From: Apostichopus japonicus | Taxonomy: Eukaryota > Echinodermata > Holothuroidea > Aspidochirotida > Stichopodidae | Length of the DNA stretch: 64,000 nucleotides | NCBI RefSeq assembly: GCF_037975245.1 | Contig: NC_092563.1 | Span: 19,858,094-19,922,093, forward strand | Reading direction: 5' to 3' | Shown: positions 1 to 12,357 of the stretch, one piece after another | Numbering within the stretch: the first letter of the stretch is position 1 | Layout of the letters: every line of letters starts with the position of its first letter | Made by a program: the position numbers and the translations under genes | The notes under the pieces: generated by a model | Databases searched by the model: none | Told to the model about the DNA's origin: nothing | What the model saw: the letters and a program-made list of their open reading frames with translations, nothing else

Positions 1-164
1 TTTTAGGCATACGAAATGTATGGCTTGCGACTGTAGCGTAGAGAAATCATAATATAGGATACCAAGGAAATAAAATAGTGAAGCAGGGCTAAGATGAAGT
101 TGGCGCCCCTATTCTCACTATTCCTCTTATAAATATGGGCACTTTATTTTTATATTTCTCACAG

Positions 165-302
165 GAGGAAATTCTAAAGGACTTCTTATACTACTTGACA
201 ATAGCTTGGTAATAGCAAATACAGAAATCCATCATCAAGGTTCTTACCGATGTGTTGTGACCAGCTCAGATGGTAGAAGAGCCGAAGCTACTGCACTTGC
301 TT
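165..302 (+). CDS. Gene A: second-half Ig-domain exon (partial gene)
   Basis: This exon follows an acceptor at ...ctcacag and ends at a GTGAGT donor. It is phase 1 at both ends and encodes 46 codons. It reads as the C-terminal half of an I-set-like Ig domain: an LLILLDNSLVI strand, then the F-strand signature GSYRCVVTSS, then a final strand. It matches the exon at 32922-33056 closely (LLRDNSLIITDIEVHHHGTYKCVATSSDSRRAEVTA there), so it is the equivalent exon of a paralogue. The first half of this Ig domain, and any SRCR or signal-peptide exons, would lie left of the window. Confidence 0.85.
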
Positions 303-449
303 GTGAGTTGCATTTACTTCTTTTCATACATTTTCTTTTTCAAAAGAATTATTCCTTTAAATAAATGCAACTGATTTGTACTGTCTTAATAGACTCAATT
401 GGGAAACTATGAACGAAAAGTGTGATTTTTGTCTATTTCAACTTAACAG

Positions 450-607
450 ACTTTCCCACTAGCTATGTGTTCGAATCAGTTCCGTCTGATGGAACGGTTT
501 TCGATGGAGAAGTCTACCACCTGACTTGTGCTTTGAGAATTGCAACGCTAACACTGAGTTGGTTGAAGGATGGTGCGCCGTTGATTTACAGCGAACGAAT
601 ATTCAAG
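450..607 (+). CDS. Gene A: first-half exon of last Ig domain
   Basis: The acceptor is ...cttaacag and the donor is AAG|GTATTG; the exon runs from phase 1 to phase 0. It encodes the N-terminal half of an Ig domain: FPTSYVFESVPSDGTVFDGE, a B-strand cysteine in HLTCALRI, and the core tryptophan in LTLSWLKDGAPLIY. The paralogous exon is 33519-33676, with the same phase and the same length (158 bp). Keeping this unusual phase-0 split inside the Ig fold in both copies shows the two cassettes share a duplicated ancestor. Confidence 0.88.
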
Positions 608-907
608 GTATTGCGTTTATGCCAGTTTTAGGAATATAAGATGATTTATCGTCTAGATGTAATATATGTGATATATGACAAGTGATAAACAATTTTTGGA
701 AGGTGCTAGGGGTATTCAGTCTGATGCCAAGAGATCCCAAAGTTAGCCATTTTTAAGTGGGTCCATTTTCTGCCTTTTTGCCAGGTGGAAGAGTTGAATG
801 GTAGGAGAAGAAAGGAAAAAATGATGAAATGGTATAAATTATAGCACTAATTTTACACGTAGATCCATACCGTATATACCATTATACTCTTGAACTCCTC
901 TTTACAG

Positions 908-1049
908 TTAGGTGGTGACGTTCTGTTACGTGACGCTACAGCCAACGACACCGGTCAGTACGTATGCGTTGCATCCGATAGTGAGGGCCACACAGTTGCC
1001 CAGGCAACAGCAGTAGTCGAAGTAGTAACCCATAATCTAAACGATTTTG
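908..1049 (+). CDS. Gene A: second-half exon of last Ig domain
   Basis: The acceptor is ...ctttacag and the donor is TTTTG|GTAAGT; the exon runs from phase 0 to phase 1. It carries the E-F strands of the Ig fold, with LLRDATANDTGQYVCVASDS holding the D-x-G-x-Y-x-C motif, and ends with a linker (VVEVVTHNLNDF) that joins in phase to the protease exon at 2426. The paralogous exon is 34104-34245, of identical length (142 bp). Confidence 0.88.
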
Positions 1050-2425
1050 GTAAGTTATTGTACGGTCGAAACATATTCTTTATCTAAACTGGGCAACTAA
1101 TTGTGTTTCGTTTCGTTACAAATCCGCACGACCTAAATATATAGGCAGACGGTAGTGTACTCTACACAATCCGAAACACGCAGTAGCAGCATAGTGTATT
1201 AACTTATACATGCAGGATTCCATTTCGTTGAATGACTTATTAAAACTACATTATAAACACATTTTTGTGCCATTGATTTTTAGTATAAAATTGAACTATT
1301 TGTAGTTCTTAATAGGTGATAAAATCTCTGTTGTAGCAGTTTCGTCCATCGTGAAGCTATTTACTGTAGGACTTTGCCGGGAACTAGTAACCAAACTAAA
1401 TTAGGCTCTTTAAGACTCTGGACTGAAATTCTTGCAACAGTTCAACTGATTCTACGAGAGGTGACGAAGTTACTTGAAAACTTGTAAAACGAAATGAAAC
1501 AATTGAAAGTATGACTGTTACGGTGTAGTAATTGCAGTAATGAAAACAGCATGTATTTAAATAACTGGTTTAGTGACTGAATTAATATTCCATAAATTAA
1601 ACCTTAGACGGAAATGCTAGAAGACACGTTCAGCTTTGGTTTAACGGTATTCGACTATAGCTGGTGACAAAAAAGTTTTTCGAGTGCACCATACTAACTT
1701 TTCTCAGATTGACGCTATTACACGTCCTGTGTATATAAAAGTGGTGATATTATTGATGTTCAATCCTTTCTTACCTGTCTTCTCTCAAATCATGAACTTA
1801 CCTATCTTCTTAACATGCCAAACTTAATAGCGCTTTTAGCAGTGCGCTTTGCTATGCCACTGCCTTCCGAATCTATTTTTCTAACTTAAAACACCAAAAT
1901 TCAAGACACAAGTTACATCTGTTCGAATTGTCTTAGTTTTTACATGATTTCTAGTCTTCCTGCTATCAGCTAGTCCTGTTTTAGGGTAAACTTTACTATT
2001 TGTGTATGTTTTTGTCCTTAGAAAAGTTCGTTAGATGTATGCTTCGTAATCTTACTTTTAGATGGTATCTATAGAAGTATTCCCATCAATAGTATTGTCA
2101 TGTTAACACGCAATTATTAAATTTCGTACTTGAAGACGAGAAAGTGGTAAGAACTGCTATCTTTATGAAATCATACCTAGAGCATCAAACGGTTCTATAT
2201 GAGATATTGCTAGTTACCACTATATGGATACTGATTACGGTGGTCATTATAATGTTAAAACATCTAAACATTTGACTTTGCTGTAGAGAAATATCTCTGA
2301 AAGCAATTGGTTCACCACCTATGGAGAGCCGTTCTTTAAACTGACTGAAGCAAAGGTAAATAAATCAAATATATTAACTTTGTTCAGTTATCATTTGAGT
2401 TTATCATTCTTTTTTTTTTTTACAG

Positions 2426-3237
2426 ATTGCGGAATTGTTACATCTTCTGAGGTCTTAGATGGTGCCAACAGTAGACGTTTGCATAGTGGTCGTGTTGTTG
2501 GTGGGCGGGACGCAGTGAGAGGCTCCGCCCCTTGGATGGCCAGGCTCTATATCAATAGACTGGGTGTTAGAGGTCACCTGTGTGGTGGTTCCCTCATAGA
2601 CAGACAGTGGGTAGTAACCGCTGCTCATTGTTTTGATACGAAAGTTGAGTTGCGCGCCGAGCATCTATTTGTACGACTGGGGGATCATGACACATTGATC
2701 GACGATGAAGCTGAAATATCTATACGGGTAGAGGCCTTCTACGTGCACGAAAACTTTGTCAGCGAGACGTTTAATAACGATATTGCTTTAATAAAGTTAG
2801 CCACACCATTATCGAGGTACAGCGATTACATACGTCCAATCTGCTTGGCAAACAGGACAATCGATAAGCGACTGACAGCGGACCGTGTATCTGGGCGGGT
2901 AAACGGATGGGGATCTACCACTGATGGGGGTGCTGAATCAGTTTACCTACAAGAGGTATACCTGCCATATAACACATTTCGTAAATGCAAGAAAAAGTAT
3001 CGCGAGAGAGGTATCATTTTTACGAAAAATATGTTCTGCGCTGGTTATAGGAGAGGTGGAGCCGATGCTTGTCAGGGAGACAGTGGTGGGCCATATGCGG
3101 TAAAGGAAGCTGATCGTTGGTACTTGATTGGTATTGTTAGTTGGGGAATTGGTTGCGGTGATGCAGGAAGTGACGGGGTTTATACCAGATACTCAAAGTA
3201 TCACCAATGGTTGGAAAGAATAGTAAACGAATCTTGA
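2426..3237 (+). CDS. Gene A: trypsin-like serine protease domain, terminal exon
   Basis: A single exon encodes a complete S1A (chymotrypsin-fold) protease of about 270 residues. It opens with a cysteine (DCGIV) that should disulfide-link the activation peptide to the catalytic domain through the Cys of PICLANR. The zymogen site is HSGR|VVGG at about residue 23. The catalytic triad is His68 (VVTAAHC), Asp119 (NNDIALIKL) and Ser220 (GDSGGP). Asp214, six residues before the serine, sits in the S1 pocket, so trypsin-like cleavage after Arg or Lys is expected. The acceptor follows a poly-T tract at 2409-2421 and the stop is TGA. With the preceding Ig exons the product would be a secreted Ig-protease. 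The closest relative seen is the exon at 34905-35719. All catalytic residues are intact, so it looks functional. Confidence 0.92.
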
Positions 3238-3310
3238 ATGCTTGAATTGATACAAGAGAGTGGTGTTTTGTATTTAGTATTCTTACTCATATAGATAAAT
3301 AACTTCTTCA

Positions 3311-3350
3311 GCCTCTGAAGAAGATCCTGCTAGGATTGAACCGGCAGGCC
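3311..3350 (+). repeat. Solitary Penelope-like 3' end motif
   Basis: The stretch gcctctgaagaagatcctgc and what follows matches the 3' end of the Penelope-like element at about 40121-40160 (gccattgaagatgatcctgc there). It forms a short GATCC/GGATT stem next to CTGAAGA and GAA-type core bases. No other part of the element is visible around it, so this is probably a truncated fragment left in the 3' flank of gene A. Confidence 0.4.
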
Positions 3351-5699
3351 CTCTTACCTTCACACATTTTCTTTGCTCTTTAGTAGATAAGCAGTTTGCT
3401 AAAAAATTTTCATTTAGATAGATAAGTTGACTGTTGTAACATATATATAGTTGTTACAGTACAGATATATCTTTTGTATAGATAATTAAAATGTATAATA
3501 GTTCAATGCGCAAACAAACCAATCTAACCGGGTTTCATGACATTATCCTCAAAGTTGTTATGGTTCGACCAAGGCCATACGGTAATGGTCCATCATATTT
3601 ACATTTAGACACAAGGACAGAAAAGAAATTTTTATATAATGAATCAATAGTCCTGTTAAGATAAATGTATAACCTGTCGATCTAAAAATTGTTTACATAT
3701 GGATAGATTTCACGAAATCTGTTGCTGATAATTAGTAAGCGAATGACCTAAACTCTTGTTTGAAGTGTTAATTTATAATGTTCTGATACAAAATATGGCA
3801 GAAATTATCCAGCCAACTGTCTTTCTGGTTTCATGATCATAGCTGCCTACTAAGTAGGACACAGAACAACTTTTGCGTTTCGTCAGTATGGCGTTACCAA
3901 ACGATCGGGAATTCATATAGCCATCATAATTGCCTTTGACGTATTTATGAACTATATATTTATATGTCAATTTACATACTACGAATACACTAAAATGGAA
4001 TAGAATCGAATAAAAATAATCAGAATCAACTAAAAAGTTTGTTGAAATAAAACGTGCCTTAGTGTTATTTTCTACATTTTGAATCCATCTAGATTGAAGT
4101 CATATATACTCTCATATACCAAAGCAAAAATCTTTTTCATTCAGAGTGATATGTAGATCACACGAATCTAAAACCTGAATCATTCGGCTGGATCCTTTGA
4201 TATCCTGTGAAGAGTAACAGGCAATTAAATTATAATCAAGTTTATTTTGACGTACATAATAGTTCTTGAAGTAGGTGAATATGCAAAACTGTTGAAGTAG
4301 AATAACGTTACTTGACTGTTAAAAATGCCTGCGTTTATAAATCATCTGCTGTGTATCGATTCAACGGTAAATATTCATTTAGGGAAGGGTCGACAAGCAA
4401 GCCAGCTTAATTATGTTTTACTCACTTTTGGATGCTTCTTTCGCAACTACCGGTCTTGTACATTGAGTATCCGAAATTAAAATTGAGCAAATTCCACTAC
4501 TGTCTCTTCCGGCAATGAGGGTTAATAATAATTGGATTGACCCAATTAAGAAGGGTAATATTTATGATAAGAAAAGCGTTTTCTGGTTTGAGAAGGGCCT
4601 GCTTCGATTTGTATGATATTCTACTACATGCTCCGCATAGGTATTGAATATAAAAAAAGTGGTTGAAATTATACAGCCACGTAGTAGAAATACATCGATT
4701 TACCTATATTTAAGTACATTACTTCCAACTACAATGTGCGACGTTTATTGAGTTCCACAGAGGTATATTCATTTTCTCTGTTGTCCCTAATCTAAGTATA
4801 GCAGTAACAATCGGGATACCTATTTGGCCTTAGTTTGATGACGTGGCACTCTAAGGCATGAACATCACTCATCTATACTTTGGGTATCATTATAATCGTG
4901 TTAAAAGCAGCGTAACAGGGTTTTAAATCAATGTAGGTAAGACTTAGTTTTTCAAAACAACATTCTATGCACATAAATATCCTCAAAATATCACAGGTAG
5001 AATTTTTTCTAGATATGACCTACCGGCACTGTTACAAATAATTTACACAAAAATATACTTCATTGGTTCGTTGTAGGTCTAACATTTAATGTGACAAACG
5101 TCGAACTATTCTTAGTTACAGGAAACTCTAGAGAAGGCACTTTTTTTTGGGGGGGGGGGGGGCTCACATGGCGACAAAAATACTTTTCCTGAACATATTT
5201 GGTTTACCACAACATTTCAGCCAAATCGGATGAAAATGACGAAATGTCAGTCATTCAAAGACGTTGGCAAAAGTGACAGAATTTTGGCAGAATTGCACAA
5301 TAGCTATAGCTCAGCTGAAAGCTTTCATCTTAGTTACAAAAACCACATTATGAACGCTAGACGTGGAAAGGAGGATAGCCACAGCATTGAAAAATATTGA
5401 ATGGTATATAATGGTATATTGTTGTAGTTTATTGATTATTTGATTTTCAGGTAGCCATTAGGGTCTTTCCCTATGGATGATAATCGACCTTTTGAGGAAG
5501 TTGTAGAGATGATCAATCTAACAGAAACTACAGGCCGGGGAAAAAATTCTATTAAAAGTATAAAAAGAAATCGTTGAATAAGGTACATCTGCACTTCACC
5601 TGAACCCTATTACGTCCGGTCCAAAGTGAGAAAATGTTGATACTGGAAAGTTATTGTTTTCATATGGACACAACTTTTAACAATTAATGTGAACCTCAT
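3351..5699. other. Intergenic, no gene recognised
   Basis: AT-rich sequence with no exon-like open frame. The only notable local feature is a T8 tract followed by 14 G at 5141-5162. From about 5700 onward, decayed minus-strand retroelement sequence begins. Confidence 0.5.
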
Positions 5700-8160
5700 G
5701 GAGTGCAGTTAACTCGGTCGGTGGTAACAGGTCTAGAGGCAGGGTAAGCGGAAGTGGTTGCATGTGTTTTACGGTTATTTTGTGGTGCAAATAATTCGGG
5801 AACAGTGATACCATGCAATGAGTTGGCTTTAGATCTGGTCATAACCGGATGAAGATTATATTCAAGGTCTGATTGTTCAGGGGGTAATTCAGATATTGAA
5901 CTGTATGCTAATGGAACAACTTGACCCAGTTCAGAATCGTTGTTCTATGGAGCACGGGAGAGAAAATCAGCCAGTGGGATATCAGATTCTTTCTCGTATC
6001 GAACAATAACAACATTATCTGATTAAACGAAAAAGTAGCTTACGTAAACGGGCTGATGGTGGTGAATGTTTTGATTTCATTAGTTGAACTATTGCTGAAT
6101 GATCTACAACAGAATCAAACTCACAATGTCTTAACAAATGTTGGCAGGCGGTGATATTTATGAGGAGACCGAATATCTCTAACTCTGTTACACTGTATCT
6201 TTTACACGCATCGGGGATTACTTTAGAGTAATATCCAATAATGTGTTCATGACCTTCACATGTTTGTGTGAGGTATGAACCTGTGGCAGTCCTTGAGGGG
6301 TCACTATATACAGAGTAAATCTACCTTGTTTTCTAGGCATATGTAGAATGGGTGGTCGAGTCATTAATTCTATGATGGCTTCAAAAGCTTTTTAATTATC
6401 CGTAGTCCATTTAAAGTCTTTTCGTTTGCGACTCAAGACGATGCAAAATTTATGAACTTTGGAGAAGAAATTAGAGAAACATAGATAACTGCACCTATGA
6501 AACGTTCTACTGCTTTAGGCGTTATCGGGACGGGTGTGGTTCGTACCACGATTGTTAAAGGGTTGAATACAAGCTTGGCTTTCAGAATTAATTGTAATAA
6601 GGTGATCCATATATGTTACTTCATTTAAAAAAAGTTACTTTTCTTGGGAGATATTTTCAAACCATGTGCAATTAGTGCCTGAAAAATCGATAACAACTGT
6701 TTTCGATGACCCGGTGTATCCTGGCTAAACACTGTGATGTCATCGTGATGACTGATGCAAAACCGAGAGGCATTGGGGATATCTCCAAGAATTTCATCCA
6801 TTTGGGCTTGAAAAATTGCAGGTAAAATGTTCAATCCTTGCGGTAAACGCATGCGCACACTGAGTAGGAGGCAAAATAGGGCGGATTTTAAATCTAGGAC
6901 ACTGAGAACGTTTGCGTTGGAGTAACCAATTAATGGTTCTAAGAGTTTCATTCAGTTAAGGAAAAGGGTGATTGAAACGCTTGATACGATTGTTCAAATG
7001 TCGAAAATCAATAACGACTATCTTTTCTTTACTATCTTTCTTGGAAATTAGAAAGACGGGGGAAGCATAGGAATTGTGACCTTTTCCTAAGATCCATAAT
7101 TTGACTGACTTTCCTAGCTCTTTGTCAATTGTTCGTTTGTCCATGGAGCTATAAACAGATTATAGCTCCATGGTTTGTCTAAGTCAGAAGTTAGGTAAGG
7201 GCGGATGAAAATGGGTTAGTAACAGTGAGATGATTATCTACTTGTTTGGGCAACTGGAAATTTCACCATGCGTAGAAAATCTTTCTTTATGTGTTTATCT
7301 AAATGTTGGTAAAAGGAGGTTTTCTCCTGGGGATCTAACACGCTGTCATGGAGGTGAATACTTTCACGAGGAACTTCGCGCTCGGTGAGGTCAATGAAAG
7401 GGTCGTTGTGATCTTAGTGGCAATAGCGTAATAGTTTTAATTACATTGATGAATACGTAATCTCCCATGAGATGTTTGTTTCCCTGCTTACAACTTCAGG
7501 AAGGGTGTTAAGGTGATCTTTTGGAATACTTGTAAAACTCTTACAAAGTCATTGGCATCAAAGTATGCTACAGAATTTGAAGGTGAAAAGGCAATTGGTT
7601 TGCCAGTTGCATTTGTGAAAAGAAGTCGTGTACGACCTCTGTCAAACTTTACAAGGGGAATTGAAGGTCATATGTAGTTGCACAATCCTATAGCCATGCA
7701 AGGGCATTTCCGAATTCTTTAATGGTGTTGTTATACGACCTTTTAGCAATACACATTTACGAAGTATGTTACATTCAAAATCTAGTTTTCTTTCAATTCG
7801 CTAAGTGTTTCTTTACCAACAATTAAATCAACACCAGTAAGGTTGCTGGCAACATACGCGATAAACTCAAATACATGATTTTGAATAGTGATTTGGAAAG
7901 ATATTTTCTTATGTGCTGCTAGGAATGCACCATTACCTAATTTGAAGTGAATAGTGGGAACAGGTTGTGGTTGTAGGGAAGAAATATATTTTGAGGTATA
8001 TACAAAATTTTGTGAAATGAGAGTGCGAGTAGAACCACGATCGAATAAAGAAAAGTAAGGATTTCCTATTGGGAAGAATCACGTCTGGTATAAATAACAA
8101 GCGCAGTCACTGGAACTCCCATTTAAAATGTTGGGCTGTATTTGAATTTTGGGAACAATT
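5700..8160 (-). mobile_element. Decayed Ty3/gypsy-type pol (protease, RT, RNase H remnants)
   Basis: Reading right to left on the minus strand, the order of remnants is that of a Ty3/gypsy-type pol gene. A retropepsin-like stretch (LFDRGSTRTLIS, with Arg where the active site normally has Thr or Ser) lies near 8010-8065. Reverse transcriptase follows at 6625-7144. An RNase H tail (SDIPLADFLSRAP) lies near 5945-5990. Integrase is not recognisable and LTRs were not found. Frames are broken repeatedly, so the copy is dead. A gag-like fragment in the same orientation lies at 12358-12723, which implies that about 4 kb was inserted between gag and pol. Confidence 0.65.
6625..7144 (-). pseudogene. 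Reverse transcriptase fragment, Ty3/gypsy-like
   Basis: Two adjacent minus-strand frames (7144 to 6956, then 6951 to 6625) give the N-terminal RT block (PVFLISKKDSKEKIVVIDFR) and the palm core: VLSVLDLKSA, then LPQGLNILPAIFQAQMDEIL, then the catalytic box HHDDITVFSQ, then GLKISPKKSNFF. The frame breaks between them, and the missing residues mark it as a pseudogene. The xxDD box followed by the GLKxSPxKCxFF-type block is characteristic of LTR-retrotransposon RTs rather than LINE RTs. Confidence 0.7.
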
Positions 8161-8254
8161 GTAATTAGGCTGAGGTGGCCTACAGTTTTGCTGTGGGAAC
8201 TAGTGATAGTTTGTTCAATGTTCGCGCGCCTTGTCAGGTGACTTCACGTGATGT

Positions 8255-8415
8255 ATCTTAACATGTCAATCATCATCAAATTGGGATTTGGAATATGTTA
8301 ATGAGCTAAATCGATGATATGTTAATTTAAATAGGTATATGTCAATTTGAGTTGCTAGAAACTGGTATAAGTCCAAGGAAATTGACTTCTACCGATTTAA
8401 TTCGACATATCATTT
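8255..8415. repeat. AT-rich 20-bp-type direct repeats, left block
   Basis: Degenerate repeats built from TCGATTTAAATTGGTATATG-like words. The segment 8348-8404 (ctagaaactggtataagtcc...) is similar to 12141-12195 on the far side of the LINE, so the same repeat family brackets the insertion. Role unknown. Confidence 0.55.
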
Positions 8416-10346
8416 GGGATTTCATTTGGGATTTGGGCTGTAAGGCTGCACTCCATATCGCTCTGAACAGTTACTTTGATTTTGGACGTATCCGAACCTT
8501 TAACGCTTGCATTTTTGCTTGTGGAGTACCGTAATTTCATAATGTATCGTGCACTCTAACATCTGGACATTGTTCTTGAAATAAGTAACGGATTTCCGCA
8601 ACGGTACTGGCCTATATTGGTTATTTGTAGGCTAGCCTATCGCCTGACTGTATGTGTATAATGCGGGTACCTTATTGTGACACTACATATTGAAGCAAAC
8701 AAGGAGAAACAGTTTGTAATCGGTCAACCGTGGGTAAAGCCAACGTACAGTAATTGGCTCCATTAATTGTATCCAGTGTGGCAGCCATTAACAATGACAC
8801 TAGCGTATAGCTGGTCGTTTTTGCTTTCCTTAGAGCCTTTCAGAAAAAAAAAACTTAGCAATTAGTCAACCATGGCAAAGACTCGCAGAGAAACTTAAAA
8901 TCAGCCATTCTCGAGATGTGCCACGCACCAGGAGAGACACAAAAGCGGGTAGAAAATGAATACGAAAAATATCATCCATTGACCGCCAGAAAGCAATCTC
9001 CGTATCTACGCAGAATGGTGTAAATATAACAATCTGATCAAACTTATATCTGATCGGGGCAAACATGCATATATCGCCAGCGAATCCAGCCAGCTGGTTA
9101 CCGAACTCGGTTCCACAACTGGTGTTTACGCTGTTTCCACGTGCAAGCCGTCCACGATACCACAAAGTCATACCAACTGCAACCAACAGTTTAAGACATG
9201 ATAACTTGTAAGAGGTTAGACGTGTATCTAGGTATGTTACTCACATCAAACGACCTCTCGAAGTATGTTGCTTGAATCCCAGGTCAATTAAGAACAAAAG
9301 CATGTCTCTTGGGAATACATTCGGACAAATTACTAAGATTTGGTTGCACTTACAAAACCTGGCTCGATTCAACAGTCGACAACAAATGCACCAGTGAATT
9401 AGTGGCCGCCAGCTACTCAATAAATCTTGTCCCTCGTCCTGGAGGGAGACGCGTTGGTTTGGCGCTGCTCTATAAATCAGCACTAGATCTCCGTCTGCTG
9501 AGCTCCAGTACTGGTGTACACTACACAAAACTTCGAACATATGGAATGTGAACTAAGCAGCGAAAACCAAAGGGTTCCACTGGCTGTGGTGTACCGACCT
9601 CCACCATCTCAACAAAATGGTCTGACAACGGCTGCGTTCCTAGACGAATGGTCTACATTCCTTACAGACTACGCCATTGACAGGAGAGAGGTCCTCATCG
9701 TTGGTGATTTCAACTTGTAGTTGGATGTAGATACTGACAGCCACGCCCAATGTTTTCTGGATACACTGAAAACATGCGGCTTTTAACAGCATGTTCGTGA
9801 ACCCACCCATGTTCATGGCCATACACTGGACGTTGTCATCAACAGGGACACGAGTGATGTTGTATCGGATATGACAGTTGCAGACCCCGTACTCTGTGAT
9901 CACCTGGGGAAAGCATCACGTGACCATTTTGCTGTTTGCTTCACCACTAACCTGCCTAAGCCTGTCCCTATTTAAAAATTGGTATCCTATCAAAAGTTAA
10001 GCAAAATCGACGTGGAGCCTTTCAGACAGGATATTACCTATTCGCCACTGCTAGGTAGTACCCTGGCTCCGTGGACACACTTGTCAACGCATAAAATAAT
10101 AGACTATCCTCACTTATTGACCATAATGCTGAGGCAGACTTGCCTATGGTATTGCGACGTACTGCACGACGTCAAACACGCACGGCGCAAATTGGAACAA
10201 AAGTGGCGAAAAAGTCGTAATTGACTACCAGATTTATCGGGATTACTGTGTTAAAATTCCGACGTGATCAAAGGGAATTTTCAATGTGGCTGAGCATCTG
10301 TTAGGCGACGACAAAGGTTCATGCCTTCGGCAAAACTACTCCCCCA

Positions 10347-10841
10347 GTGAACTCCCCGGTGTATTCAGCAGGTAAATTATTGGAAAAAGTAGTAGATGCC
10401 CGTTTGGAACACCATCTTTTGACCAATAACCTAAACGAGACGATGCAGTCTGCATATCGTAAATCACACTCAACAGAGACTGCACTACTTAAAGTACAGA
10501 GCGACCTCCTATCATCCCTGGACAAAGGATATGTAACAGCTTTAATTATGCTCGATTTATCGGCAGCCATTGACACTCTCGATCACAAAACCATGCTGCA
10601 ACGTTTCGAGAACACATTTGGTGTTCCTGGAGATGCCTTGTCCTGGATGTCGTCATACCTCTGCGATCGCAAACAAGTTGTGACCACCGGTGATCATCAT
10701 TCTGAACCGGTCATCTTGAAGCAAGGCGTGCCTCAAGGTTCAGTTTTAGGTCCTAAGTTGTACAGTATGTACACAGCACCGTTGGGCGATCTTATTCAAC
10801 GTCACCGAATAAACTCTCACTTTTATGCTGACGACACATAG
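10347..10841 (+). pseudogene. LINE reverse transcriptase core
   Basis: A 164-residue open segment shows RT blocks in order: KLLEKVVDARLEHHL, QSAYRKSHSTETALLKVQ, LIMLDLSAAIDTLDH, LKQGVPQGSVLGPKLYSMYT and the catalytic FYADDT at its end. A stop follows at once where the family normally has QLY. The upstream join to the endonuclease is also broken. Confidence 0.75.
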
Positions 10842-11862
10842 TTGTATGTGTCGTTTAAACCTAAGAGGATGCACAGAAGGAAGCAATGCATCTAGTATCC
10901 GAATGCATAGCTGATATAGAGAATTGAATGCACAAAAATAAGCTAAAGCTGAACCCTGCCAAAACGGAAGTGATGTTATTTTCCACTAAGCTCATCGAGA
11001 ACGGTGTCAATAACATTTCATTAAATATCGACGATTCTGTTATCACACCAACGCCAACGGTAAGAAATCTTACCTTAATAATAATCTTATCTTACCTTAA
11101 TAAAAAAATGTCCCAATAAGTTAAGAGTGTTTGTAGGTCTAGATACGCGAGTCTTCGAAAAATCGGTCACATAAAGCGTTATTTAACTGACGATGCAACC
11201 AAATCACTCGTGAATGGCCTAGTAACCTCACGTCTATTACTGCTTTTTGGTGCACCACAATCGACTTTGAATAGACTGCAACGTGTCCAAAACACCGCGG
11301 CACGTATAATCACTATAACTTCGCGTTTCTCTCACATCACACCTGTCTTTAGAGATCTTCACTGGCTGCCTTTTCACCGTCGTGTCGAGTTCAAACTGTT
11401 AGTACATGCATATCAATCCATTCATTTTCAAGCACCTCAATACTTAACTGATATGCCAACTGTGTACAAGCCTTACAGAACATTGAGATAGGCCAATTCC
11501 CTTACACTAGTGGTCCCCAGAGTAAGGACTGCTACATACGGCGACAGACAATTTAACTTTGCTGCTAGCAAGCTATGGAATGCACTGCCAAAGAATATCC
11601 GTGATGCCAAAACATTAGCCACTTTTAAGAAATTACTTAAAACTCACTTTTTTTTAGACATTTCACTGTAAATCTATACTGTTTTTAAAAATTTTCCTAA
11701 GTATATATATATTTTTTTATATTAATATTTAAGCTGCGTCCATTTTATTTTCATATTCATATTTTAAGGGTTTTGTCATTTTGTTACTTAAAATTGCTTA
11801 CAACTCGCTTTTTCTTTTTAGGAATTTCACTGTAAATCTATATTGTTTTTAAAATTATTCCT

Positions 11863-11865
11863 TAG

Positions 11866-11911
<46 letters not shown>
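11863..11911. repeat. (TA)n microsatellite in LINE 3' region
   Basis: A TATATA run interrupted once by G. It lies in the second of two imperfect copies of a 3'-UTR block (about 11655-11735 and 11818-11925) that share the words tttcactgtaaatctata and tattaatattt. Confidence 0.7.
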
Positions 11912-11918
<7 letters not shown>

Positions 11919-11974
11919 TAATATTTGAGCATGAAAAGAGCGCTATATGAATGTGGTAAATAATAATAATATCA

Positions 11975-12215
11975 TCGATTTAAACTAGTAGATGTCGATT
12001 TAAATTGACATATACCTATTTAATTTGACATATCATCGATTTAAACTCGTATAGGTCGATTTAAATTGGTATATGTTGATTTAAATTGATGATATTTCGA
12101 AATAATCTGGTATAAGTCGATTTGAATCGGCAGAAGTCAATTTAAGCTGCTGGAAACTGGTATAAGTCGAAGGAAATTGGTATATGTCGATTTAAATCGG
12201 TATAACTTAAAGTCG
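11975..12215. repeat. AT-rich 20-bp-type direct repeats, right block
   Basis: About ten degenerate copies of words such as TCGATTTAAATTGGTATATG, with spacing near 20 to 30 bp. This block is longer than the related one left of the LINE (8255-8415). Either the LINE landed in this satellite, or the satellite flanks are part of a larger insertion into the gypsy-type element. Confidence 0.6.
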
Positions 12216-12357
12216 ATTCCCCACGATTTGAGACTGATGGCCCGCCATAATCCTTAACTGGGGCGTCGGGGGTACGGACATAAGTATCGCCATACGGCAG
12301 TCACTTGGGATGCTTGGGAGAAATTTGTCCCTAACTTGAATTTGTCCATAATTGAGC

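Larger units (their letters stand above)
9240..11972 (+). mobile_element. CR1/L2-like LINE, decayed copy
   Basis: The copy lies on the plus strand. Endonuclease remnants at about 9340-9720 include LALLYKS, VVYRPPPSQQN and LIVGDFN, all APE-type endonuclease motifs. The RT lies at 10347-10841. A C-terminal region at about 10928-11670 contains LKLNPAKTEVMLF, LNRLQRVQNTAARI and FRDLHWLPFHRRVEFKLLVH, a series typical of CR1/L2-group elements. The 3' end is marked by gcgctatatgaatgtggtaa and an AATAATAAT tail ending near 11972. Several frameshifts and stops make it inactive. It sits inside the older gypsy-type element. Confidence 0.75.

Noticed and set aside
2455-2664. Antisense open frame over the gene A protease exon
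   Set aside because: It is a shadow of a strongly supported protease exon on the other strand.
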